This document shows, in pieces, positions 10,641-21,187 of a stretch of DNA of 64,000 nt. A model generated the notes under the pieces. The model made no database searches. It was not told the DNA's origin and saw only the letters and a program-made list of their open reading frames with translations. The DNA is taken from positions 663,729 to 727,728 of the forward strand of contig NW_001865043.1 in the NCBI RefSeq assembly GCF_000002865.3, in the 5' to 3' direction. A program made the translations under genes and the position numbers. The stretch is from Monosiga brevicollis MX1. Taxonomy: Eukaryota; Opisthokonta; Choanoflagellata; Craspedida; Salpingoecidae. Every line of letters begins with the position of its first letter. Position 1 is the stretch's first letter.

Positions 10641-13600
10641 TCAGGACTCGATGAGATCCATGAGGTCACACGACTCCAAAAGCTGTGAAAAGTCGAAGGA
10701 ATCACGAGGCACGGGTCCGTCCAAGCTGCGTGCACAGTCCTTGAGCCCGTCGTCGTCACGTCGCAACAGGCTCTCGATTGCATCCAAGGTCTCCATATCC
10801 GCTAGAGCGTTGGGGAAAGAAGGCAAACTCACGGCATCAAAATCGCTCGCCGAATGCTCTGAAACCGTGGGGATCGCCGCTGAGGAGACGGCTGGCCCGC
10901 TCGCCTCTAGCTTGTGAGCCGTATCCATGGGAGGCTGACTGCTGGGCGGATTGAAGGCGGCTTGTTCGGGAAAGCGTGCAGCTTGCAGGCTGGCCGTTTG
11001 CCGTGCCACTTGCTCCGCCGTCATGCCGCCCATGCCATTGAAGGGAGCCTCCGCGTGCTTGTGCGCCAGTGCTTGATGCAACTGCTGAATGAGACGATCG
11101 TGTACGGCCTGCAACAACTGTTGCTTTTCATGCTCAGGTAGATTCATGGCATTGATGTTGGCTTGGGCCAGCGCCACCGCGTCCAAAGGAAATTGCGCCG
11201 GTGCGCCCTGTGTGGCTGGACCCGACCCCGAGTTGAGATTGAGACTCTGCAGATTCAAGGGCATGTTCTGGGCGGGTGGTGACACGGCCGACGCCCCGTG
11301 TCCATTGGGCATGCCAAGAAAGTTGGACGAGGCACCGGCATTGCCAGCCCCGTTCATGTCCAGCCTGGAAGCCGAGCTATGGGATGCCATGGCGCTTGCC
11401 ATGCCGTGATTACCGGTGCTCATAGCGTTGAGGCTGCTGAGGCTACCCATGCTTCCAACACTGCGCATCATGCCGTGAACACCACTCATGTTGCCCAAGC
11501 CGTTCAGGCCGTGCATGCCGTGCATGCCGTTCAGCCCATTCAAACCGTTCAGACCGGCCATGCCATTCATGTCGTTCGGGCCATTCATGCCCATCATGCC
11601 ACCGAGCCCTCCTTGCATGCCGTTCAGATTGCCATGTTGCATCCCGCCGTGCTGCATACCACCATGTTGCATTGTGCCATGCTGCATACCATTGACGCTG
11701 TCCAGATCGCTTGAGCCATGTGAGCCGGTGGAACCGTGCGAGGCATGAGGGGTGTGATGCTGGCCAGCTTGTTGATGTTGGGGAGGAGCGCGATGACGAC
11801 GCCGCAGGTTGTCGGCTGCGCCAAGTACGGACACTTCCGTGTCCATCAGCGGCGAGTCGGCCGTGGGCATGCCCATCCAACTCTGGTTATCCGGTGAGGC
11901 GGCCACGGGATCACTGACGGCCTCACGCTTGACCGAGCGCATGGCACCGAGGCCTTGAATGTCGCTATGGCTGCGCGGCATGGGTTTTTGGTTCTCCGTC
12001 CAAAAATTGACGGCACTGCGGCTCTTGATCATTCGCGGCGAGGGCGAGGGCGAGCGAGTCGAGCGGTGGGAGGAAACAGAGCGAGGCGCGTAGCGCGAAA
12101 AGCTGGGAGGGCGTAGCAAGCCTGAGGTTCGCTCTTCCCCCTCGGCATCGGGGGCCATGCTATCGAGTTCCACCTTGGATAGAGAGGGTGGGCCGTGATC
12201 ACGGATGTTGCAGAGAAAAGCCTCGAGAAGATTCTATTGTGAGCCAAAGCGCGCCAATCAAGGTAGTCGATCCGAGATCAGCATGCGCAAAGCAGGGAGA
12301 TGAGGGCCGGTGGGCAAAGCATGACAATGACACAAATGTTTCGGCGGGCAGGCCATGCCAGCAAACGAGCCATGATAAACGTGTGCACAAGATTTCTTAG
12401 GAGGAGCCAGAGACGTACGGGTTCAGCGGCCCCTTCGGGACGGGAGCGAAGCAGCATACGAAACTTCAAAAGCGTGGCGCGAGTAGGGCGGGGAAGCTTG
12501 TCCTCGTCAAAGCACCACAGTCGCTGCATGCCTTGGGTGAGTTGATAAAAGCATTGATGCCCCGAGAGGGTATGTCGGACGGAGGTGCGCCAGTTGGGCT
12601 TTTGCACCATGGGGATGGCGGCTTCGTGACTTTCAAAAAAGGCGTAAATCTGTCGAATACTCAAAGCTCGCATGCTGCCGCCGTTGGCTTCCAAGGCCAG
12701 GCAGATGCAGGTGGCGTAGCTCAGCATGCTGACGTGCGCGAGGCAGGAGCTGGCTGGGGCAGGTTGTCAACGGTGCGGGCAGGACACGACAAGAATACCC
12801 AAAGGAAGTGCCGGCCCAAACGAAAGGGCAGGAGAGCAAGCCAAAGGCGAAGAGAAGGAAGGAAAGAGCAGCAAGAGGAGAGGAGAGGAGAGGAGAGGAG
12901 GAAGGGTGGGGTCGGACAGGCCGAAACAAAACGTTGGTGTCGGGTCTGGTCTGGCCTGATGATGGATCAAACCCGACCAAGGCAAACGCGAGCAAGGGCA
13001 GCGCGCAAACAGGGGTGTGTGGGAAGAAACGTGATGAATCCCACACACCACATGAAACGAAAGTCTCAAGAAAAAGGCTTGAGCATACGTGTCAAGACCA
13101 AGCCAGGGGAGAGGCAGAAGACTGACACAAACCCCGCGGGATCAGTGCACCAAAAGTCGTTGCGAAGCACAAAACCCAAAAAAAATTTGAAATCGCGACT
13201 AGAAACAAAAAAAAAAAACGCCAGAGGGCAGCGTCGAAATATCTGCCGGGGTGGAGGAGGAGGTAACGGGACAGATTGATCGAAAGACACAGCGCGCGGT
13301 CCGGTACTGGGGCACAAAATGTTGGAGCGCCAGGCAAAGAGATGTCTTTCTGAAGCACGAATCGGTCAAAGGCTGCTGCCAAGAATGAAATGTCGCTATG
13401 GATGGCAACCCCGAAAAAAAAAAAAAAAAGAACAGGGTGAGTCGAAGGGCACAAGCGGGCGCCGTTGCGAGGGAAGGTGCACAGGGAACAGCGACCAGAT
13501 GGCAGGGATGACAGATGATGTTTGGAAGCCAGGCGTTGCGAGAACAAAGGCAGATGAAGAAGAGCAGAAACGGCTGCGGGCAGGCGACCCACAAGCGAGC

Positions 13601-13695
13601 GACGACGCGTCGACAACGACACAGCAGCGGAAAGAGAAAGCCAGGCGATGGATGACCACTCACGATGTTGGTGGCGGGCCAGGGGTCTGCTTCAT
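10641..13695 (-). CDS. forkhead-box transcription factor
   Basis: Exons 13695-13664, 12728-12419 and 12173-10641 join in phase to about 624 residues. Exon 2 carries a forkhead domain: SYATCICLALEAN, a middle helix, and the recognition-helix block WRTSVRHTLSGHQCF (usual form WQNSIRHNLSLN), then LWCFDED. Exon 3 encodes a long low-complexity region with Met/Asn/Gly/His repeats (NGLNGM, HGMHGL) and ends in an acidic, Leu-rich tail (LLESCDLMDLIES) that looks like an activation domain. Exon 1 codes only 11 residues (MKQTPGPPPTS) and sits behind a 937 bp intron, long for this window, so it is less certain than the rest. The strong donor GTGAGT and correct phase support it. Nuclear DNA-binding regulator by family. 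Confidence 0.8.
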
Positions 13696-15347
13696 AAAAA
13701 AAATTAATTCTGCACACCACACCACGAAGAGCGTCAGGAAGAGCAACCACCTCGAGCCCAGGGGATATCAGATCGCAGATGGGCAGCGGGCTGACCGAGC
13801 TGCCGGAAAGGTCCCAAGAAGAAATGGGGGGAGGGGGGCACTCGCGGCAATATCCAGCTGTCAGAGCTTTTGTTGAGGTGGCGAGAGGCTGGCAGAGATG
13901 GGTGGGGAACAGCGGAGAGAGGGCAGAGATGTGTGAAAACGGTGGCGTGGCGGCAGAGAGGTGGATGTGGGTGTTGGGCCAAGGTGGCAGAAAGCAAAGG
14001 GTATGAAAGAGGCATTGAGAGAACAGGAGCTAGACAAAGATCGAATTAGAGAATAGAGCCAACAGCAAGCACAGCTGGAGAGATCAGACATTACAACAGA
14101 GAGAGAGCACGGCATGACAAAGAGTTGGGTACCACTCGGAACCAAAGGGACGATCCTTCAAGCGTGTAAGAGAGAGAGTGTGTGTGATGTGGGCAACCAG
14201 CCAAACCAAAAACCAACCGTGGGCAGAGATCCCAATACGACCAACATACTGACCGGTCCTGACATACACAAACGTCATATTTGCACACATGTGGGGCTCA
14301 ATGTCACGTCGAGTCCATTATCACCACCACACTTGAAAAGCCAAATCTCACACATACATCGCATTGTAAGTCGGAAGCGCTAACGTCATAACGTCAGGAC
14401 TCAACTCACGCAACTTCGCCAAAGAAGGACAACAACAGTAGTTCTGAACTCTCAAACCGTCCAATGCTCTTTAAGACAAGTTAACACAGTGTAAACCAAC
14501 TGCCAACACAAGCAATGGAAAAAAAGAAACAAGGTTGGGGCTTGGTCAGTTCCAGAATGCAAGTCATGTGGTGGTGGGCAGGCGACCAATCTCTGCCCTA
14601 TGATTGTTGGTCTCACACTCGCTCACCAAGTGCAGCTCGACCAAGTGCAGCCGGACTTTCATGGACAAGGGGACGTCGGCTCTAGTCCGAGAGCGTTCAA
14701 CACGGCGCCGTACGCGGACACGATTCGTGGCACGGTTTGGGGGTTGTTGTTTTTTTGTGGCTGCAACTTGATCGATGCTGGTGATTCTTTTTGGTATGGG
14801 GTGCGCGGCCGCGATTGGCAGCGAATAGCCATCACAGGGCAACCAAGCAAGGCACTCGCGTTGACCCAAACCGGAAACTATGAAGGCAGCGCCGCGAACG
14901 TTTTCGGAATGTTGGTGGCCAACCACAAAAAGGAGGCGAGTTGGGGCGGGGGAAAGAGCCTCGGCAGTGTTTTTGAAAGCAAAAAAAAAAAAAAAAAAGA
15001 CTTCCACCAAACGCGATTTGAGTGTGCGCGAAACTTTGGGAGCAGACCGATGATGGGATGGCAAGCATTCCGTTGGATCATTCATTGGGCGTCCAGAAGT
15101 CTGGCTCAGACTCAGTGTTAATAGATCCAAACGGCAGTGAGACAAACAGAGACAAGGAGCGAAACCCAATCGTTCGTTCTTCCGCAATCAATTACGTAGT
15201 CATCATGACATTGTAGATACTGTACAAAACGGTTGACGGGCGCTGGATGCCAACAGAAGCACCGACACAAAACATTATCGAAACTTTCTTATGGGAAACG
15301 GAGAAAAAAAAGGCGCACACCATCCTCGTGGCTGGCATAGCCCCGTG
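13696..15347. other. intergenic region upstream of forkhead gene
   Basis: 1.65 kb between the forkhead start and the 3' end of the U-box gene. It includes an A17 run at 14982-14998 and GA-rich patches near 14098-14106. No conserved coding motif, tRNA or rRNA was seen. Confidence 0.4.
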
Positions 15348-17726
15348 CTATGACACGCTGGGTTGGCTACGTACGGCGTGCTCGTTAAAATCCTTTACCA
15401 AGCCCGTGGCCGTGTCCCGCACAAAGGCCTGGGGTGCCAGCCACAAGGTACGGGCCGTGCCCGCCCGCGCCGCCAGCAACGCCACCCGGTCGCGCAAAGC
15501 CGGACTGCCAAAAAAGGGATGCGCGGCCACCGGTTCCTGCAACTCGTGAGCCAGCCCCACCGTAGTATGCCCGTCCACCGGCACCTCACCGCCTGCCGTC
15601 AGCACAAACGAGTACATGTACTCGCTGGCATGGCGCTTCGGTACCACCAGCTCACTGGGAAAAGCCCAGCGCTTGGTGCTGGGCTCCCGCACTGGGTGCC
15701 AGGGGGTGATGCGCAACCCGGGGCTCAGTTGACAAAAGTCGTGCTCCCCGCCCGCACACGCCACAGCCACCACGTAGTCCACGACCGCCCCATTGGCCAG
15801 CACATCCCCGGCCCGAATCGCGTCGGCCCGTCGTTGCCACGCGCCAGCCAGATTCCGCACGTCGCCCGTGCGCTGCGCCACGTCCCCCGTCGTGCCAGGC
15901 GCCCGTACCGATGCCAGATCAACCAGGCTGTCAGCACTGTAGCAACCACCATAGCAATTGTTGAGCACGGCGCCCGATGCCAACGATGCGCCCACCTGAC
16001 GGGTCCCCTTGGGCACGGGCATGGCATCAAAAATATCGGACATGCGCCCGGCCTCAGTGCCAAAGAGGGGACCGCCGTATGCCTGCACGCCCGGGTCCTT
16101 GAAGTTGTGTCGCACCTGGGCTGAGTGCGCCATGGCCAAGGATGGCACATAGGTGTGGCCCCAACGCTTGTAAGCAGCTGGGACCAAGGCCTGCCGCACC
16201 TGCTCGTTGAGGTCCACCTCCATCTCTGGAGCCTCGGTAAGAACATCATGCAAGCTCAGAAAGTTTTCCAGGGCGTAGCGCGCTGCCCCTGTCTCGCCCG
16301 TGGCCATCAAGTTGACGACGCGTGATAGCATGGCACATGCGGCATCTCGAAACAGCACGCGCAGCAGCACCTCCGACTCGAGACCGCAGGTCGCGCGCGG
16401 CTTCACTGCGATGAGGCCGGCCTTACCCGTTGGAGGCCGCTCCAGTGCCGTGCGACCCGCGCCCGGTGCCACGGGCAAGCACTCGGCTGCCAGCTGCAGG
16501 CGCAGGGCTGTGCAGTCGTGGACGTCCTGATTCAAGTGCAACAGCAGGTAGCGGGGCTGCTCCGCCTGCAGGGTTCCCAAGGCCAGGAATTGCTTGCTGG
16601 CGTTGTAATCAAAGGTGGCGCCCGTGGGCTCGGCGCGATCAAGGACACCATCCAGATCCAAGAGCCGGAGCCCACGATGCGAGGTGACCTTGGCATTGGC
16701 GATGAGATTCGTAAAGACGGTGCCCACCATCCCACAGTCGGGAATGTTGACCATGATGCCTTCGCCGGTTCTCGCCAGAGACTGCAGCAGGGCCGAATCG
16801 ATGCGACCAAAGCCAAAGGGCAGGGTATGGAGCACGTAGGAGAAGTTGGGCATTTGCTTGAAGCGGCGATGCGCGGTCTCGTAGCCCTGCTCCGGGTGGC
16901 GATTGGGCTCGCCATCCGTGAGCGCTACACAGACGTTGTGGAGGTGCGGTTGCGCACACGAGGCTAAAAGCTGCAGGCCCGTCTCAATGCCAGCCCACAG
17001 GTTGGTTGAGCCGCCGTGATAGATGGCGTCAATCTTGCCCAGCACGTCAGCAACGGTGGTGTCGGCGCCCATCTTGGGATCGGGCACGGAGATGGGTTCG
17101 ACAATGATCTTGGCCGCGTCGGAAAAGGTGACGATGGAGATGACGTCGCCCGGTGCCAGGCATTTGACGGCCACTTGACTGGCAAACTTGACCAGGTCCA
17201 TGACGCAGAGGTTGTATTCGATGAGGGTATTGGACTCGTCGCGAGCCGTGACCGCTGCCCCCATGGAGCCCGACACGTCCAGGACCAGATTGAGGTGAAT
17301 GTTGGTCGTGGCCGTTTGGCGCTGTGGAATGAGTTCCAAGATGGCCTTGCGGGTTTCCCCAGGCACCGGGTGCAGGGCCACCTCCAGCTCGAGCTCACTT
17401 GCCAAACGCGCCGGCAGCTTTAGAGCAGGGCGACCCGTGACCAAGGGAGCCACCTCGAACTCGAGGTGGTGCTGGGCAATGTACTCCTCCAGCGCGCTGC
17501 GGATGGTCATGGCAGGGCGCAGATCCGCAGCGGAGATGGTAATGCTGCGATCAAAGGGGGAGTTGTTGCGCTGGCCGTCCTCCCCTTGCCCAATCCATTG
17601 CAGAATGTTGGTGCGGTCGTAGACATAGCCATCGGGCGCCGCCACAGGATCCCGCATCAGCTCGTGGGATATTTGACACACCAAGTGCGAAGGCGGCTGC
17701 TCCATCGTGCAAGTTTTGCAGAGCAA
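15348..17726 (-). CDS. U-box / VWA / Vint (Hint-type) protein
   Basis: One uninterrupted frame of 792 residues. Residues about 12-85 form a U-box E3 ligase domain (CQISHELMRDPVAAPDGYVYDR). Residues about 140-330 form a von Willebrand A domain with an intact MIDAS (DVSGSMG, plus ALTDGEPN downstream). A linker of the type called Vwaint follows. From about residue 594 there is a Vint domain of the Hedgehog/intein superfamily: GGCYSADSLV with the nucleophile-position Cys at residue 595, RAGDVLANG, ITPWHPV and VDGHTTVGLAHEL. Family knowledge: U-boxes recruit E2 enzymes, and Hint folds can perform self-cleavage or thioester chemistry. Whether this Vint domain is active is unknown. There is no signal peptide, so a cytosolic location is likely. 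The gene is intronless, unlike most neighbours. A DNA transposon lies about 245 bp upstream. Confidence 0.88.
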   Translation of the reverse strand: MLCKTCTMEQPPSHLVCQISHELMRDPVAAPDGYVYDRTNILQWIGQGEDGQRNNSPFDRSITISAADLRPAMTIRSALEEYIAQHHLEFEVAPLVTGRPALKLPARLASELELEVALHPVPGETRKAILELIPQRQTATTNIHLNLVLDVSGSMGAAVTARDESNTLIEYNLCVMDLVKFASQVAVKCLAPGDVISIVTFSDAAKIIVEPISVPDPKMGADTTVADVLGKIDAIYHGGSTNLWAGIETGLQLLASCAQPHLHNVCVALTDGEPNRHPEQGYETAHRRFKQMPNFSYVLHTLPFGFGRIDSALLQSLARTGEGIMVNIPDCGMVGTVFTNLIANAKVTSHRGLRLLDLDGVLDRAEPTGATFDYNASKQFLALGTLQAEQPRYLLLHLNQDVHDCTALRLQLAAECLPVAPGAGRTALERPPTGKAGLIAVKPRATCGLESEVLLRVLFRDAACAMLSRVVNLMATGETGAARYALENFLSLHDVLTEAPEMEVDLNEQVRQALVPAAYKRWGHTYVPSLAMAHSAQVRHNFKDPGVQAYGGPLFGTEAGRMSDIFDAMPVPKGTRQVGASLASGAVLNNCYGGCYSADSLVDLASVRAPGTTGDVAQRTGDVRNLAGAWQRRADAIRAGDVLANGAVVDYVVAVACAGGEHDFCQLSPGLRITPWHPVREPSTKRWAFPSELVVPKRHASEYMYSFVLTAGGEVPVDGHTTVGLAHELQEPVAAHPFFGSPALRDRVALLAARAGTARTLWLAPQAFVRDTATGLVKDFNEHAVRSQPSVS

Positions 17727-17970
17727 GTCGAGGCTTGACGGTGATCAACACACACACACATTCAAGGACAGACTGGCAAGGACTGATGACACTTGACAAG
17801 AAAAGAACTGCACGGACGGGTTGTGGGATGATGGAAAAGGCAGAGGAAGAAAAATAAACGGCGCTGAGCGGTGCCAGCCACCCCACGACGAGGCCGCGTC
17901 ACTCTGCTCAGCTGGCACCGCCATCGCACTGAAACTCGATCGGCTATTTTAAGTTGATTTGCTTGTTTGG
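17727..17970 (-). promoter_or_regulatory. promoter region of U-box gene
   Basis: About 245 bp between the U-box start codon and the transposon end, with a short CA tract at 17749-17760. No other feature was seen. Confidence 0.35.
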
Positions 17971-18065
17971 CAGTATCGCCAACTTTGGCCCGTCTGCATT
18001 TGTATTTTAAGCGCAAAATCATCTTCTACTTTTAGACAGACGTCAGACATTTTCATGGCAATCTG

Positions 18066-19996
18066 TCAATTCACACACACACACACACACACACACACGT
18101 TGCTCCTTCTACCGTGTGCTTGCACGACGAAAGTGGTCTTGGATGTATGTTTGCTGGCCTTGAAAGGGTCTTTTGGACTTTGCACGGATCGATGGAAGCG
18201 GTGCCAGTCATCATAGCCAGCAGGTAGCTTTTGGGGTGCCACCCTTGCAAGTTGTTGCAGTTGGCTGTCCAAGCGGTCTGTCAATGTCTCGATCGAGGTC
18301 AGTAACTCCGAGGCTCTTTTAACTCTAGTGGCTTCCATCTTCACTTCCGCCTCTGCTTCTCGAGCCGCATCAACTTCGTTGTCGGCAAGAGCGAGCTGGG
18401 TCATGGCAACAGCCGCCTCTTCAGTGTCCTCGAGTGCAATTTGATATCGAGCCGCGCTCTCGCTGTCCGCTTCTGCCTGGACTGTCGGTGGCAATTGTAG
18501 GTCATTAAACTCTGACCCATCGCAACGCAAGAGGGAGAGGCTGACAAGGGCCATCCTGTCGACAATACTTGCGACATCCAGAGCGTCGTCATAGCCACAA
18601 TCTGCAGCCAGTTTGGAAGCGGGATCGCTCTGCAACTCCATCAGATAGTTGCGACCCTGTTCAGTGCGCCGCAGCACCTGCGTCGAAATGGCGAGGGGAA
18701 CACAGGCTGCCTTTAACCAGCAATTAATGATGGTGTCTGTGGAAAGCGTTTCCCATGTGGCCAGACTCAGATCGAGGGCATCAGACAATGACGGCATCCG
18801 ACCGAATTTGATGCCAGAGAGCTGCATTTCCATGCCACAATCTCGTTGTAGCTCGGCCTCCCGCTGGCGACAACTTTGGAAGCTCTCTGCACTCGCCGCC
18901 AGCTCCGCGTAGCGACGAAGCAGCTCTCCTTTGTATCGCGTCTTAAATGCAGCAATGATGCCAGCGTCTAGTGGTTGATGACGCGCGGTCAAGTTGGCGG
19001 GAAGGCATACGATCGCGAGTTCGTCGGGCCCACAAACACCGTCTAACATTGCCGAATCAATCGAATGAGCGTTGTCCCAGATCAGAACAATCTTTTTGGT
19101 CCCAACGATGCTTCTCTTCCAGGGGATCAGCACCTCCTTCAGCCAGCGCAACATCGTCGCGCGGTCGGTCCAGGCGCGATTCTGGCTGAAGTACGTCCTC
19201 GTGTCACCATTATTGGGTGGGTCATAGTCAAAACAAGGTGGGTGCTGCGGCTTGCCGATGAGTGTGAGGGGCACCTTCAGACCAGAGAGCGTGGTGGCCA
19301 AAATCAGCGTGGCACGATTTTGATCCTTCAGATGCTTCGTGGCACTCGACGCGGAGATGCTGTCAGGCATAGTGTAGCGATAGCTCGGAATCTGCTTCCA
19401 GCACAGCACTGTCTCATCGCAATTGATGATGCAGTCTGGGTCGTCAACCCCGTGAGCACCAAGTTCCGCATGAAAGGCTTCCATGGCAGTGGCAGCGGCC
19501 GTTTCATCCACGCTGCCTCCTTCGTCGTGTACGGATACGCTTTGTAACCCCATCTTCTCCTTCACCGTGCGAAGCCAGTTGTGGCTAGCTCTGAACTCTG
19601 CATATTCCGGGAAGCCCTCGCTGACCAGCCTGTTGGCATGTTCCTTGGCCGCGATAAGAATGGCGCGACGGGATGCGTTAACGAGGCGGCGGACACTCGC
19701 GGGTGCATTGGCCGCTGTCGTTAGTAAATCTACAACGTAACGCTCCAACCGCGGAAACTTGGTCACCCGCGCACGACTTGATTTTGTCGCGAGCTCGCCA
19801 CATCGCACTGCAACTTGCCGCGCTTGAAGGCATTTCGCCAGTTGTACACCGTCGCCAGCGAAACGTTGGCCTCACTCGCGACGGCAGCGACTGTCTGATG
19901 ACCGTCTTCCATTGCTTGTGCCCACCGCAGCCGTTCAAGCATGGAGTGCGAGGCACAGGTGCGGCCACGCCCATCTTTCCGCCGGATCGGCGGCAT
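18066..19996 (-). pseudogene. pogo/Tigger-like transposase with a frame break
   Basis: The N-terminal helix-turn-helix (psq/CENP-B type; RWAQAMEDGHQTVAAVASEA, then VSLATVYNWRNAFKRG) starts at 19996 and lies in a different frame from the catalytic part. The catalytic frame is open from 19808. The frame change falls around 19800-19815. The DDE/D core looks whole: INCDETVLCWKQ, VLIWDNAHS and HQPLDAGI supply three aspartates in the order and spacing of the DDE_1 family, and PDxxxxxxATKH-like spacing is also seen. The 3' end runs into a (CA)n tract that adds a Val-Cys tail before the stop at 18066. One frameshift or a sequencing error explains the break; an intron is less likely because no clear splice sites flank it. 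Confidence 0.8.
18073..18099. repeat. (CA)n microsatellite
   Basis: A (CA)13-type run at the 3' end of the transposase frame, where it is read as alternating Val-Cys on the minus strand. Confidence 0.85.
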
Positions 19997-20107
19997 TTTG
20001 TAACGGTCACCTCCTTCCTTCTCAAGAAAAATCAAAGTTACATCAGATGGCACTTTTTAAAATTAAAAGGCTTCCCCACTATGTTTCAAATTTGGAGGGG
20101 AATATTG

Positions 20108-21187
20108 TACCCCTTTATTGTGATGTCATCAAAATGTATCTGCATGTATGCATGTGCGCGGACTCGATGCGTGTCCGTGCGATGTCGAGCATCTCTCATG
20201 ATCAAGGCGGCAGCACGACCAGATCGTGCTGCGCTCACATTCCTCGAGCGCTCCGCTCAGATCCCGCCTCATGTATGGGTCCCCAAGCGCCAGACCTTTT
20301 GTTATCATGACGCTGGTCCACTTCACCCACAACACACACACCACACACAACCAGATTTTCTCAACCGCACGCGCTGTTTGTCAAGTGTTGCCGAGGTGAT
20401 CAGAGCCGGGTTGTTGTTGTTGTTGTCTGTGTTGGTCCTGCCCGGGCGGTTTTTGCGACCTCTACTCTTACGCTCCTGCCGCGGGAGCAAGTCACTCATT
20501 CCACGCACATGCCAGTGATGCAAACCAACTGACCACACGTCGCTCGACCGCCCGGCTGCTTAAGCGCAACTCAGCCATTCACACTTCCGATTGCAGCCTC
20601 CCACACACGCATACCGTGCCCGCCTCGACATTCTCCCCCTTTGCCCCCTTACACCCTCGACGTCCTGCTCTCTCTTTCCACGCACGTTGTCCTGCCTTCG
20701 CCTCCTCGTCAGACGAAAAACTGTCAAAGCGAAAACGTCGCTCGCCCACCAACAATTCCGCAGCGGTGCCATCAGCCATCGTGCGACCCGCGCTTTGCCC
20801 TGCTCAACTAAGCTCCTGATTCGCGCTCGCCAGGTGGTCTGCCCGAGTGCCAAGAGGCGCACGACGGGCCTGTGCCTCCGCAGCCGTCTGCCGTCATTGA
20901 TTGTTCGCGGAAAAGCTAAGCTTCTCCCACCTCCTTCCCTCGAGAGCTCCATTGGAACGCAGCACGCCCCCGCGCCGACACGTACATATCGTGAATTGCC
21001 TCTGGCTTAACCCCTCCAGCCCCCCCCCAACTGTGACACGAAACCATCATCGCACCTGCGACCCACCCGTGTCGCGTGGCCTGCACCACAACAAACACGC
21101 CGAACACACAGATCCTCGCCCCACCTCCACCCAGTGCTGTGACGTGCAGGTGACTGCTATTGTGCCCCAGAGCACGTCACCGTCGAC
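20108..21187 (+). promoter_or_regulatory. upstream region of SH2 gene
   Basis: 1.08 kb between the transposon and the SH2 gene start. The last 700 bp are pyrimidine-rich and CCCA/CCTC-rich on the sense strand, as seen before several starts in this window. Probably promoter plus 5' UTR. No other gene recognised. Confidence 0.4.

Larger units (their letters stand above)
17971..20107 (-). mobile_element. pogo/CENP-B-type DNA transposon, decayed
   Basis: A 2.1 kb block carrying a pogo-superfamily transposase. Candidate terminal inverted repeats are imperfect: the left begins CAGTATCGCC at 17971, and the right, read inward on the other strand, begins CAATATTCCC at 20107, followed by TA. Pogo elements typically start CAGTA and target TA. 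The left flank lacks a TA, so the ends and age are uncertain. The low similarity of the two ends suggests an old copy. Confidence 0.5.

Noticed and set aside
12533-13279. Plus-strand Lys/Arg/Glu-rich frame opposite the forkhead gene
   Set aside because: Antisense of the forkhead exon 2 and purine-rich intron; no motif.
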